From Nocardia inohanensis NBRC 100128 (GTDB lineage: Bacteria > Actinomycetota > Actinomycetes > Mycobacteriales > Mycobacteriaceae): a DNA stretch of 64,000 nucleotides. The notes beneath the pieces are model-generated. The model had not been told where the DNA came from and did not search any database. It was given only the letters and a program-made list of their open reading frames with translations. The stretch spans positions 124,001-188,000 of the forward strand of contig NZ_BDBK01000010.1 of NCBI RefSeq assembly GCF_001612945.1. Direction: 5' to 3'. Made by a program: the position numbers and the translations under genes. Positions 25,203-33,231 of this stretch are shown in pieces; positions within the stretch are counted from its first letter, which is position 1, and every line of letters begins with the position of its first letter.

Positions 25203-26756
25203 GTGCCCGCACCGGACTCCGCGGTCTTCGACCGCCTGCGACGACTCGTCGCCCTCGACGATCCCGAGGCTCGCCCGGCACTCGATGTCGAGACGGTCTT
25301 CACCGGAGAACCCTTGTCCACCATGCCCATCGGCACCGCCGAGGATGTCGCGTCGGCCATGCGCAAAGCCCGTCGCGCCGCCGCGGCGTGGGCCGCGACA
25401 TCACCGAAACACCGGGCCGAGATCATCGATCGATATCGCGTGCTGGTCCTGCGCAATCGAGACGCGCTGCTCGATCTGGCTCAGGCCGAGACCGGGAAAT
25501 CTCGCGCGGCGGCATTGGAGGATGTGCTCGCGCTGCTCATGCAGTCCCGGTACTTCGCCCGCATCGCGCCCCGGCTGTTGAAGCCGCGGCGGGTGCCCGG
25601 CATGATGCCCGGCCTCACCAAAACCGTTGTGTATCAACAGCCCAAGGGCGTGGTCGGGGTCATCTCGCCGTGGAACTATCCGATGGCGCTGGCCATCGGA
25701 GACGCCATCCCGGCGCTGCTGGCCGGAAATGCCGTGGTGCTCAAGCCGGACAGCCGCACCCCGTACTGCGCTCTGGCCAACGCCGAACTGCTCTACGAGG
25801 CCGGATTGCCGCGCGAGCTGCTGGCCATCGTCCCGGGTCCGGGTTCGGTGGTCGGCACGGCGATCGTGGAAACCTGTGACTACCTGATGTTCACCGGCTC
25901 CTCGGCCACCGGTCGGCTGCTGGCCCAGCAGTGCGGTAGCCGGCTCATCGGCTTCTCCGCCGAACTGGGCGGCAAGAATCCGATGATCGTCACCGCGGGC
26001 GCGAACCTCGACACCGTGGCCAAAGCCGCGGCGCGTGCCTGCTTCGCCAATGCCGGGCAGCTGTGCCTGTCGATCGAACGCATCTACGTGCAGGATTCGG
26101 TGGCCGACAGCTTCACCGGCAAGTTCCTGGACGCGGTCGCCGAGATCCGGTTGGGCGCGGCCTACGACTTCGACACCGATATGGGCAGTCTCATTTCGGC
26201 CGCACAGCTCGCCGAGGTGTCCAAGCATGTCGAGGACGCCCGCGACAAGGGCGCGACAGTGCTCGCGGGCGGGCGCGCACGGCCGGATCTGGGCCCGTAC
26301 TTCTACGAGCCCACCGTGCTGACCGGCGTCACCGACGACATGCTGTGCGCGCGAGCCGAGACCTTCGGCCCGGTGGTGAGCATCTACCCGGTCGCCGATG
26401 CCGAAGCGGCGATCGCGGCCGCGAACGACAGCGAGTACGGGCTCAATGCCAGCGTCTGGGCCGCGACCCCGGCCGCCGGGCAGGCGATCGCCGCGCGCCT
26501 GCACAGCGGCATCGTGAATGTGGACGAGGGATACGCCCCGGCCATCGGCAGTCTGGCCGCACCCATGGGCGGCATGGGTTCCTCCGGCATCGGCCGCCGG
26601 CACGGGCCACAAGGATTGCTGAAATACACCGAACCCCAGACCATCGCGTTGCAGCGACTGCTCACCCTGGATCCGCCACCGGGACTGTCCAATTCGCGAT
26701 GGCAGCGCCTACTGGCCCCGGTGGTGAATGCGATCGGCGCGCTGCCGCGCAGCTGA
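25203..26756 (+). CDS. gabD2: Succinate-semialdehyde dehydrogenase-type aldehyde dehydrogenase
   Basis: This 517-residue protein closely resembles M. tuberculosis GabD2 in length and throughout: MPAPDSAVFDRLR at the start, the cofactor segment ISPWNYPM, the catalytic Glu in FSAELGGKNP and the catalytic Cys in FANAGQLCLSIER. It oxidises an aldehyde, in GabD2 succinate semialdehyde, to the acid with NAD(P). It starts with GTG 8 bases after fadD, so an aldehyde could be oxidised to the acid that fadD then activates. A strong terminator follows its stop. The actual substrate may be a longer aldehyde in this setting. Confidence 0.85.
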   Translation: MPAPDSAVFDRLRRLVALDDPEARPALDVETVFTGEPLSTMPIGTAEDVASAMRKARRAAAAWAATSPKHRAEIIDRYRVLVLRNRDALLDLAQAETGKSRAAALEDVLALLMQSRYFARIAPRLLKPRRVPGMMPGLTKTVVYQQPKGVVGVISPWNYPMALAIGDAIPALLAGNAVVLKPDSRTPYCALANAELLYEAGLPRELLAIVPGPGSVVGTAIVETCDYLMFTGSSATGRLLAQQCGSRLIGFSAELGGKNPMIVTAGANLDTVAKAAARACFANAGQLCLSIERIYVQDSVADSFTGKFLDAVAEIRLGAAYDFDTDMGSLISAAQLAEVSKHVEDARDKGATVLAGGRARPDLGPYFYEPTVLTGVTDDMLCARAETFGPVVSIYPVADAEAAIAAANDSEYGLNASVWAATPAAGQAIAARLHSGIVNVDEGYAPAIGSLAAPMGGMGSSGIGRRHGPQGLLKYTEPQTIALQRLLTLDPPPGLSNSRWQRLLAPVVNAIGALPRS

Positions 26757-26757
26757 C

Positions 26758-27037
26758 CCGCCACGTGACTGTGCCCCGAACCGTATGGGTTCGGGGCACT
26801 TTCGTCGTTTTCGCCTTCCCGGCTCGCTATCCGGTGGCACGCCCGTTCGCAGCGGTCACGGCCAGCTGCTCGATCTCGGCGGTCACGGCCGCCGGGTCTT
26901 GCAGATTGCTGCAATGCCCGAGCCCGGGCAGGACGACGAAGCGCGGGGGATTGCCCGCCGCCGTGAGCATCGCCGCCATCTGGCGGGAGGCGCTGGGCGG
27001 GGTCAGCCGGTCGGCGGAACCGACGACGATGCTCACC
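26758..27037. repeat. Direct repeat, right copy (parental)
   Basis: This copy contains the full terminator hairpin and the 3' end of the intact alpha/beta hydrolase gene, so it is probably the original. Its partner is 22081-22332, about 4.7 kb upstream in the same orientation. Confidence 0.88.
26771..26799. terminator. Strong bidirectional terminator
   Basis: GTGCCCCGAACC and its exact complement form a 12-bp stem with loop GTATG, followed on the plus strand by TTTCGTCGTTTT. It lies 14 bases after the gabD2 stop and 27 bases from the stop of the convergent hydrolase. The left repeat copy has lost most of the second arm. Confidence 0.85.
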
Positions 27038-27855
27038 GGTACCGTCAGGGCAGACAGCCCCGGCCCGACGTCGAGGGTGCTGAGCACCTTGACGGCGCGG
27101 GTTCGGAAGGGGTTCGGGCAGGCTGCGAAAATGGCTGCGGTGAAACGTAATTCGTCCCGGGTCGCACGTGCCGACAAGCCGTGGGTGCGCAGCACCGGGC
27201 CGAACAGCGAAGGGTCGGGCATCGGCAACTGCCCGGCCCAGCGGTTGACCAGATAGGCGTGCAGGGGGCGCAACCGTTCGGGTAATGGCAGTAGGCGGGT
27301 GTGCAGCGCGAAATCCCGGGCCACGGTGTCGATCAGAACGGCGGCACGGGCGTAGCGGGACACTTCATCGGGATGCTGTGCGGCCCAGGACATGATGGCG
27401 ATGCCGCCCAGGCTGTGCCCGGCCAGGACGGCCCGCTCGCCCGCGCGCACGGTGGCGGCCAGCACCGCCGAGAGATCACTGCCGAGTACGTCTACCCCGA
27501 ACGGGAGTTCCCCCTGCGAACTCCGTCCGAAGCCGCGCTGATCGAAGACGATGACCCGGAAGCGGTCGGCGAGCGCGTTGATCTGCGGATTCCAGTATTC
27601 GATCCGGCAGGCCCAACCGTGCACCAGCACGATGGGCGGCGCACCGGGCGGACCGTATTCGCGGACGTGCAGCAGCGCCCCGTCGCTGGTTTCGACTGTT
27701 GTGGCTTCGTGGGGAATTCGAGGATTGCGCAACAGCCCCGGCGCGGTTTCACCGTGCACGAAGGGGTCGGGAGCCGGGCCCGGACGCGACTTCCGCAACA
27801 GTGCGGCCAGTCGGCCGTCCACGCCGAATTCGGCCCCGATCTGATTCCAGCTCAC
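26827..27855 (-). CDS. Alpha/beta hydrolase
   Basis: The start is GTG 27855, with RBS AAAGGAG, giving 342 residues. The oxyanion motif is LVHGWACRIEYW, the nucleophile elbow LAGHSLGGIAIM, and the acid and His lie in VVGSADRLTPP and LPGLGHCSNL. There is no signal peptide, so it acts in the cytoplasm, probably as an esterase, lipase or C-C hydrolase releasing an acid for the ligases nearby. It has its own copy of the regulon palindrome about 75 bases upstream. A 69-codon duplicate of its 3' end lies at 22122-22331. Confidence 0.85.
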   Translation of the reverse strand: MSWNQIGAEFGVDGRLAALLRKSRPGPAPDPFVHGETAPGLLRNPRIPHEATTVETSDGALLHVREYGPPGAPPIVLVHGWACRIEYWNPQINALADRFRVIVFDQRGFGRSSQGELPFGVDVLGSDLSAVLAATVRAGERAVLAGHSLGGIAIMSWAAQHPDEVSRYARAAVLIDTVARDFALHTRLLPLPERLRPLHAYLVNRWAGQLPMPDPSLFGPVLRTHGLSARATRDELRFTAAIFAACPNPFRTRAVKVLSTLDVGPGLSALTVPVSIVVGSADRLTPPSASRQMAAMLTAAGNPPRFVVLPGLGHCSNLQDPAAVTAEIEQLAVTAANGRATG

Positions 27856-27930
27856 GTGAATACGCTCCTTTGCGTACTGTCGCGCGTTGCCGCAACGCGT
27901 GGTAACACCGAGATACATTTGAGCAGATTG

Positions 27931-27946
27931 CGATACGATTGTATAG
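27931..27946. promoter_or_regulatory. Regulon operator, copy 2 (hydrolase promoter)
   Basis: CGATAC-GATT-GTATAG fits CNATAC-N4-GTATNG and lies 76 bases upstream of the hydrolase GTG, between that gene and the terminator of the neighbouring seven-gene operon. It is the only strong palindrome in the upstream region of the hydrolase. Confidence 0.72.
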
Positions 27947-27971
27947 TTGCGCCGGTGGGCCGCCCCCACAC

Positions 27972-28007
27972 CGGCGGGTACGTGAACCACCGTCCACGTA
28001 CCCGCCG
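27972..28007 (-). terminator. Terminator of the seven-gene beta-oxidation operon
   Basis: CGGCGGGTACGTG and its exact complement form a 13-bp stem around a 10-base loop, starting 13 bases beyond the fadD stop in the direction of transcription. Confidence 0.7.
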
Positions 28008-28019
28008 TGGGGCTCGCGA

Positions 28020-29792
28020 TCACTCGTACATGCCCGCGATCCGCTCGGCGTAGCCCGCGGCGATGGGCTTGCGCTTGAGCTTGTTGGTCGGGGTGAGGTA
28101 GTCCCCACCGGGTTCCCACGCCTCCGCCAGCACGGTGAACTTCTTGATCTGCTCGACCCGCGACAGGGTGGCATTGGCCGCGGCCACACCCTGCTCGATG
28201 GCGGCGCGCACCGTCGGATGCGCCGCCAGGTCGGCCGGTGTGCCCGAAAGCCCTTCGCGCAGTGCGAAAGCCGCGAGCGCGTCCGGATCGAGGGTGATCA
28301 GCGCGGTGTTGTACTGCCGCCCGTCGCCGATCGCCACCACCGGTCCGGCCAGCGGGGTGTACGTGGTGATCGCGTTCTCGATATTGGCCGGGGACATGTT
28401 CTTGCCCGCGGCATTGATGATCAGTTCCTTCTTGCGATCCACGATCCGCAGGTATCCGTCGGCATCGAATTCGCCGATGTCCCCGGTGTGCAGCCAGCCT
28501 TCGGCATCGATGGCCGCCGCGGTCTGCTCGGGCGCTTTGCGATAGCCCCGCATGATCATCGGTCCCCGCGCCAGGATCTCACCGTCGGCGGCCAGCCGGA
28601 TCTCGGCTCCGGGCACCGGCGTGCCGACCGTACCCACCCGGATGCCGTCCGCCCGGTTGATGGTGAGCCCGCAGGTGCCCTCGGTCAGTCCCCAGGCTTC
28701 GCAGATCGGAATACCCAGTCCGAGTACGAAAGTGAGGATCTCCGGGGGCACCGGCGCGGTGGAGGACACCGCGATACGGACCCGATCCAGACCCAGCTGG
28801 GCCCGCACCTTCGCGAGCAGCAGGTCCGCCACCGCGAACTGGGCGCGATCCGCGATATCAGGCTGCCGCCCTGCCAGTTTCGCCGCGGCCACGCGCCGGC
28901 CCACCGCCAGCGCCCAGCCGAGCAAGGCGCGCTCGAGCGGCGACTTGGCCGCGATGACCGCCTCGACGCCGACCTTCAGTTTCACCCACACCCGGGGCAC
29001 TCCGAGGAACAGCGACGGCCGTACCCGGGGCAGCGCCGCGGCCACCTGTTTGAAGTCCGGCACGGTGGTGATCTCCACCCCGTTGCGCATGGCCGGATAG
29101 TGGGTGAGCCAGCGATTGGCCATATGCGCGTCGGGCAGATACGACAGCACCCGATCACCGGGCTCGAACCCCACTTCGTCGAGCACCGCGAGACTGGCCA
29201 GCAGATTCGCGTGGGTGATCTCGACGCCCTTGGGCATGCCGGTGGTACCGGAGGTGTAGACGATGGTCACCAGATCCGTGCCGCGGACCGCACGCCAGCG
29301 CGCGTCGAAGTCGAAACCTGGTGCGGGAGCGGACTGTACATCGGCGAGCGCGAGTACGTCCGCTTCCGCGCCCTCCACGCACACGATGTGCTCGACCTTG
29401 CCGCCGCGCGCGACTCCCGCCCGCACCGCGGGCAGCAGGGATCGTTCGCAGATCACCACTTTGGCATCGGCGTTGTCGAGCTGATAGCCGATCACGTCGG
29501 GCGGATTGGTGTTGTAGATCGAGAACGGCGTCGCCCCGGTGTGCAGCACCGCGGTATCGCACAGGTGGAACTCGGGGCGGTTGCTCATCATCAGGGCCAC
29601 GGTGTCGCCGGGCTCGACGCCGAGCGCCGCCAGCCCCGTGGCGATCGAACGCACCCGCTGCGCGTACTCACGCCAGGTGATCGTGGTGTCACCGTCGATC
29701 GAGCGCAGCGCCACCGCGTCGGGGCGGGCCGCCGCGGTCTTCTGGAACGCCTCGCACAGGGTGGCGCTCGGCGCCGTGCCGGAAGTGGTCAT
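28020..29792 (-). CDS. fadD: Long-chain fatty-acid/acyl-CoA ligase, last gene of the operon
   Basis: This 590-residue AMP-forming ligase has YTSGTTGMPKG, the adenine site AWGLTEGTCG, the hinge GWLHTGDIGEF with VDRKKEL, and PTNKLKRKPI near the end. It aligns along its whole length with the ligase at 23401-25194, sharing blocks such as NRPEFHLCDTAVLH and YLPDAHMANRW, so the two are paralogues inside one predicted regulon. It is separated by 41 bases from fadB upstream and followed by a clear terminator. It would supply acyl-CoA for the dehydrogenase, hydratase and thiolase of the same operon. Confidence 0.9.
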   Translation of the reverse strand: MTTSGTAPSATLCEAFQKTAAARPDAVALRSIDGDTTITWREYAQRVRSIATGLAALGVEPGDTVALMMSNRPEFHLCDTAVLHTGATPFSIYNTNPPDVIGYQLDNADAKVVICERSLLPAVRAGVARGGKVEHIVCVEGAEADVLALADVQSAPAPGFDFDARWRAVRGTDLVTIVYTSGTTGMPKGVEITHANLLASLAVLDEVGFEPGDRVLSYLPDAHMANRWLTHYPAMRNGVEITTVPDFKQVAAALPRVRPSLFLGVPRVWVKLKVGVEAVIAAKSPLERALLGWALAVGRRVAAAKLAGRQPDIADRAQFAVADLLLAKVRAQLGLDRVRIAVSSTAPVPPEILTFVLGLGIPICEAWGLTEGTCGLTINRADGIRVGTVGTPVPGAEIRLAADGEILARGPMIMRGYRKAPEQTAAAIDAEGWLHTGDIGEFDADGYLRIVDRKKELIINAAGKNMSPANIENAITTYTPLAGPVVAIGDGRQYNTALITLDPDALAAFALREGLSGTPADLAAHPTVRAAIEQGVAAANATLSRVEQIKKFTVLAEAWEPGGDYLTPTNKLKRKPIAAGYAERIAGMYE

Positions 29793-29833
29793 CTCGCAGC
29801 CTTTCGATGAAACTCGCTGGGATCGAATCGCAT

Positions 29834-31981
29834 TCAGCTGCGCAGGCTCGCGGGTGCGTCGTAGCGTTCGCCGTAGTGCTGCGCCAGATAGTCGGCACGG
29901 GCCAGGAACGCTTCGCGACCGCCGGGGTAGCCGGCGACGAACTGGTGCACACCACCGGTCCAGGCCGGGTAGCCGATGGCGAAGATGGAGCCGATATTGG
30001 CGTCCGCGGTGGATTCCAGTACGCCCTCGTCGAGGACGCGCTGGGTTTCCAGGGCCTGGGCGAACAGGAACCGGTCGATCAGGTCCTGGAACGGGAACGC
30101 CAATTCCGTTGCGGTTCCGTAGATCTCACGAAGCGACGGCCAGAGTCCGGCCCGCTTGCCGTCGGCGTATTCGTAGAAGCCAGCGCCGCCCAGCTTGCCG
30201 GAGCGGTCGTGCTCGGTGAGCATCGCGCCGAGCACCCGCAACGAGGCCGCCAACGGAGCGCTGACCGGCAGGCCCGCGTCCCGCATCGCCGCCGCGGTCT
30301 CCTTCTCGATCTTGTTGACGGTCTGGAAGTTCAGCTCGTCGAGCAGCTGCAAGGGTGCGGCGGGGTAACCGGCTTGCAGGCCCGCCTGCTCGATGGTCTG
30401 CGGGTCGATGCCCTCCTCGAGCATGAGCGTGGCTTCCTGGATGAAGCTGCCGAAGATGCGGGAGGTGAAGAAGCCGCGCGAGTCGTTGACCACGATCGGG
30501 GTCCGCTTGATGGCCAGCACGTAGTCGAAGGTGCGGGCCAGGGCCTCGTCGGAGGTCTTGTCGCCCTTGATGATCTCGACGAGCATCATCTTGTCCACGG
30601 GCGAGAAGAAGTGGATGCCGATGAAGTCCTGCTGGCGTTCGACGCCGGTGGCGAGTTCGGTGATGGGCAGGGTGGAGGTATTGGAGCCCAGCACCGCGTC
30701 CGGAGTGACGATGTCCTGGATCTCCTGGAACACCTTGTGCTTGAGTTCCGGATTCTCGAACACGGCCTCGATGACGAAGTCCACGCCCGCGAAGTCGGCC
30801 GGGTCGGCGGCGGGCACGATACGGTCCAGCAGCGCTTTGGATTTCGCTTCGGTGGTGCGCCCCTTGGCGAGGGCCTTCGCCTCCAGCTGCTCGGCGTAGC
30901 CCTTGCCGCGCTGCGCGGCCTCGAGCGATACGTCCTTGAGCACCACGTCGATACCGGCCTTGGCGGTCACGTAGGCGATGCCCGCGCCCATCATGCCCGC
31001 GCCGATGACGCCGACCTTCTTGATCTCCCGCTTCGGCACGTCCTTGGGACGGGAGCCGCCGTTGTTGATGGTCTGGAGGTCGAAGAAGAACGCCTGGATC
31101 ATGTTCTTGGCGACCGGACCGGTCAAAAGCTCGACCAGGTAACGGGTTTCGATGAGCTGCGCGGAGTCGAAGTCGACCTGCGCGCCCTCGACCGCGGCGG
31201 CCAGGATGGCGCGCGGGGCTGGCATGTTCTGGCCCTTGAGCTGCTTGCGCAGGTTGGCCGGGAACGCGGGCAGATTGGCGGCGAAGGCCGGGGTGGACGG
31301 GCTGCCGCCGGGGATCTTGAACCCCTTCTTGTCCCAGGGCTGGACGCCGCCTTCGGGATTCGCCTTGATCCACGCCTTGGCGGCGGGCACCAATTCCTCG
31401 ATGCTGCCGACGATCTCGTCGATCAGGCCGGTTTCCTTGGCCTTGGCGGGCTTGAATCGCGTGCCCTGCAACAGCACGCCCATGAGCGCGGCTTGCAGAC
31501 CGATCATGCGCACGGTGCGGTTGACGCCACCGGCTCCCGGCAGCACGCCCAGCTGCACTTCGGGCAGGCCGATCTGGTTGCCGGGCACATCGGCGGCGAT
31601 GCGGTGATGGCACGCGAGGGCCAGTTCCAGCCCGCCGCCCATGGCCGCGCCGTTGATGGCGGCCACGACCGGCTTGCCGAGCTTCTCCAGGCGGCGCAGG
31701 TCGTTCTTGACGTCGGTGAGCATGGCGGACAGCCGCCCGGCGTCCTCGGGCCCGATGGCCTTGAGCTCGTCGAGGTTCGCCCCGGCGACGAAGGTCTTCT
31801 TGGCGGAGGTGATCACCGCACCGGCGATCTCGTCGCGTTCAGCCTCGAGCCGGTCCACGGTGGCCTTCAACGAGGCGCGGAAGCCCTCGTCGAAGGTGTT
31901 AGCACTGCCGTTCGGGTTGTCGATGGTGAGCAGGACGATGCCGTCGCCGTCACGTTCCCAGGCAAAGATGTTGTCGCTCAT
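29834..31981 (-). CDS. fadB: Multifunctional enoyl-CoA hydratase / 3-hydroxyacyl-CoA dehydrogenase
   Basis: From the ATG at 31981 (RBS GAGGAGAA) this is a 715-residue two-part enzyme, the usual length for mycobacterial FadB. Residues about 1-190 are a crotonase domain (TIDNPNGSANTFDEGF; AAINGAAMGGGLELALACHH). From about 320 follows the NAD-binding domain of 3-hydroxyacyl-CoA dehydrogenase (VGVIGAGMMGAGIAYV), with the catalytic His in GIHFFSPVDKMMLVEII, then the C-terminal dimer domains. It hydrates trans-2-enoyl-CoA and oxidises the product to 3-ketoacyl-CoA. fadA lies 35 bases upstream, as in the M. tuberculosis fadA-fadB pair. Confidence 0.92.
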   Translation of the reverse strand: MSDNIFAWERDGDGIVLLTIDNPNGSANTFDEGFRASLKATVDRLEAERDEIAGAVITSAKKTFVAGANLDELKAIGPEDAGRLSAMLTDVKNDLRRLEKLGKPVVAAINGAAMGGGLELALACHHRIAADVPGNQIGLPEVQLGVLPGAGGVNRTVRMIGLQAALMGVLLQGTRFKPAKAKETGLIDEIVGSIEELVPAAKAWIKANPEGGVQPWDKKGFKIPGGSPSTPAFAANLPAFPANLRKQLKGQNMPAPRAILAAAVEGAQVDFDSAQLIETRYLVELLTGPVAKNMIQAFFFDLQTINNGGSRPKDVPKREIKKVGVIGAGMMGAGIAYVTAKAGIDVVLKDVSLEAAQRGKGYAEQLEAKALAKGRTTEAKSKALLDRIVPAADPADFAGVDFVIEAVFENPELKHKVFQEIQDIVTPDAVLGSNTSTLPITELATGVERQQDFIGIHFFSPVDKMMLVEIIKGDKTSDEALARTFDYVLAIKRTPIVVNDSRGFFTSRIFGSFIQEATLMLEEGIDPQTIEQAGLQAGYPAAPLQLLDELNFQTVNKIEKETAAAMRDAGLPVSAPLAASLRVLGAMLTEHDRSGKLGGAGFYEYADGKRAGLWPSLREIYGTATELAFPFQDLIDRFLFAQALETQRVLDEGVLESTADANIGSIFAIGYPAWTGGVHQFVAGYPGGREAFLARADYLAQHYGERYDAPASLRS

Positions 31982-32016
31982 GATGAGTGGTTCTCCTCGT
32001 TGAAATCCGGTGCGGC

Positions 32017-33231
32017 TCAGACCCGCTCGATGATGGTGGTGACGCCCATACCGCCGCCGACGCAGAGCGTGATCGCGGCGTAGCGCCCGCCGCGGCGCTC
32101 GAGTTCGTCGACCATGGTTCCGGTGATCATGGCTCCGGTGGCCCCGAGCGGATGGCCCATGGCGATGGCCCCGCCGTTCACGTTCAGCTTCTCGTCGGGG
32201 ATGTTCAGGTCCTTCTGGAACTTGAGCACCACCGCCGCGAACGCCTCGTTGAGCTCGAACAGGTCGATGTCCTCGACCGTCAAACCCGCTACCGCCAAAG
32301 CCTTTTCGGTCGACGGGGTGGGACCGGTGAGCATGATGGTGGGTTCCGCGCCGCTGGTCGCGGTCGCGACGACGCGGGCGCGCGGGGTCAGCCCCGACGC
32401 CGCACCCGCCTCTTCGGAGCCGATCAGCACCAGCGCCGCGCCGTCCACGATGCCCGAGCTGTTGCCCGCGTGGTGCACGTGGTTGATCTGCTCGATCCAG
32501 TGGTATTTCTGCAACGCCACCGCGTCGAAGCCGCCGAACTGACCCATCACGTCGAACGACAGCGGCAGCTTCGCCAGATCGGCGGCCGTGGTGCCCGGCC
32601 GCATGAACTCGTCGTGGTCGAGAATCGTCAGCCCGCTCCGGTCGGTCACCGGCACAACCGATTTGGCGAAGTAGCCGCCCGCCCAGGCGGTGGCGGCCCG
32701 ATCCTGGGACCGTACCGCGAAGGCGTCCACGTCGTCGCGGGTGAAGCCCTCGACGGTGGCGATCAGATCCGCCGACACGCCCTGCGGCACGAAGTAGGTG
32801 TCGTAGTTGGTGGCCGGGTCCATGGCCCACGCGCCGCCCTCGGACCCCATCGGCACCCGCGACATGGATTCCACGCCGCCGGCCAGCACCATGTGCTCGA
32901 ATCCCGAACGCACCTTCTGCGCGGCGATATTCACCGCCTCCAGCCCGGAGGAGCAGAACCGGTTGAGCTGCACACCGCCCACGGTGTGCGGGAGCCCGGC
33001 GGCCAGCACCGCGGTGCGGGCGATGTCCATGCCCTGATCGCCGACGGGGGTCACCACGCCGAGCACCAGATCCGAGATCCGGGACTCGTCCAGATCCGGG
33101 TGCCGCCTGCGCATTTCGGCGATGAGCCCGGTGATCAGATCGATGGGCTTGACCGTGTGCAGCGATCCGGTCTTCTTGCCGCGCCCGCGCGGAGTGCGGA
33201 TCGCCTCGTAAATGTATGCCTCGTTGCTCAT
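32017..33231 (-). CDS. fadA: Acetyl-CoA acyltransferase (thiolase)
   Basis: This 404-residue thiolase has the acylated Cys in VQLNRFCSSGLEAVN (about residue 92), the NEAFAAV and GGAIAMGHPLGATG blocks with the catalytic His, and the second Cys in ITLCVGGGMGV. The whole sequence is very close to M. tuberculosis FadA, down to the start EAYIYEAIRTPRGRGKKTG. It cleaves 3-ketoacyl-CoA to acetyl-CoA and a shortened acyl-CoA. Its ATG overlaps the choD stop by 4 bases (ATGA), which shows coupled translation. Confidence 0.92.
   Translation of the reverse strand: MSNEAYIYEAIRTPRGRGKKTGSLHTVKPIDLITGLIAEMRRRHPDLDESRISDLVLGVVTPVGDQGMDIARTAVLAAGLPHTVGGVQLNRFCSSGLEAVNIAAQKVRSGFEHMVLAGGVESMSRVPMGSEGGAWAMDPATNYDTYFVPQGVSADLIATVEGFTRDDVDAFAVRSQDRAATAWAGGYFAKSVVPVTDRSGLTILDHDEFMRPGTTAADLAKLPLSFDVMGQFGGFDAVALQKYHWIEQINHVHHAGNSSGIVDGAALVLIGSEEAGAASGLTPRARVVATATSGAEPTIMLTGPTPSTEKALAVAGLTVEDIDLFELNEAFAAVVLKFQKDLNIPDEKLNVNGGAIAMGHPLGATGAMITGTMVDELERRGGRYAAITLCVGGGMGVTTIIERV

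Noticed and set aside
27565..27855. The possibility that the hydrolase starts further upstream (to 28119).
   Set aside because: The extension crosses the operator and the neighbouring terminator; GTG 27855 has a good AAAGGAG RBS.
27939..29810. A 623-codon plus-strand frame opposite the second fadD, and similar long frames opposite fadB (29807-32083) and the first fadD (23422-25281).
   Set aside because: Each is the shadow of a well-supported gene with family motifs; they are low-complexity in His, Gly, Arg and Gln with no domain.
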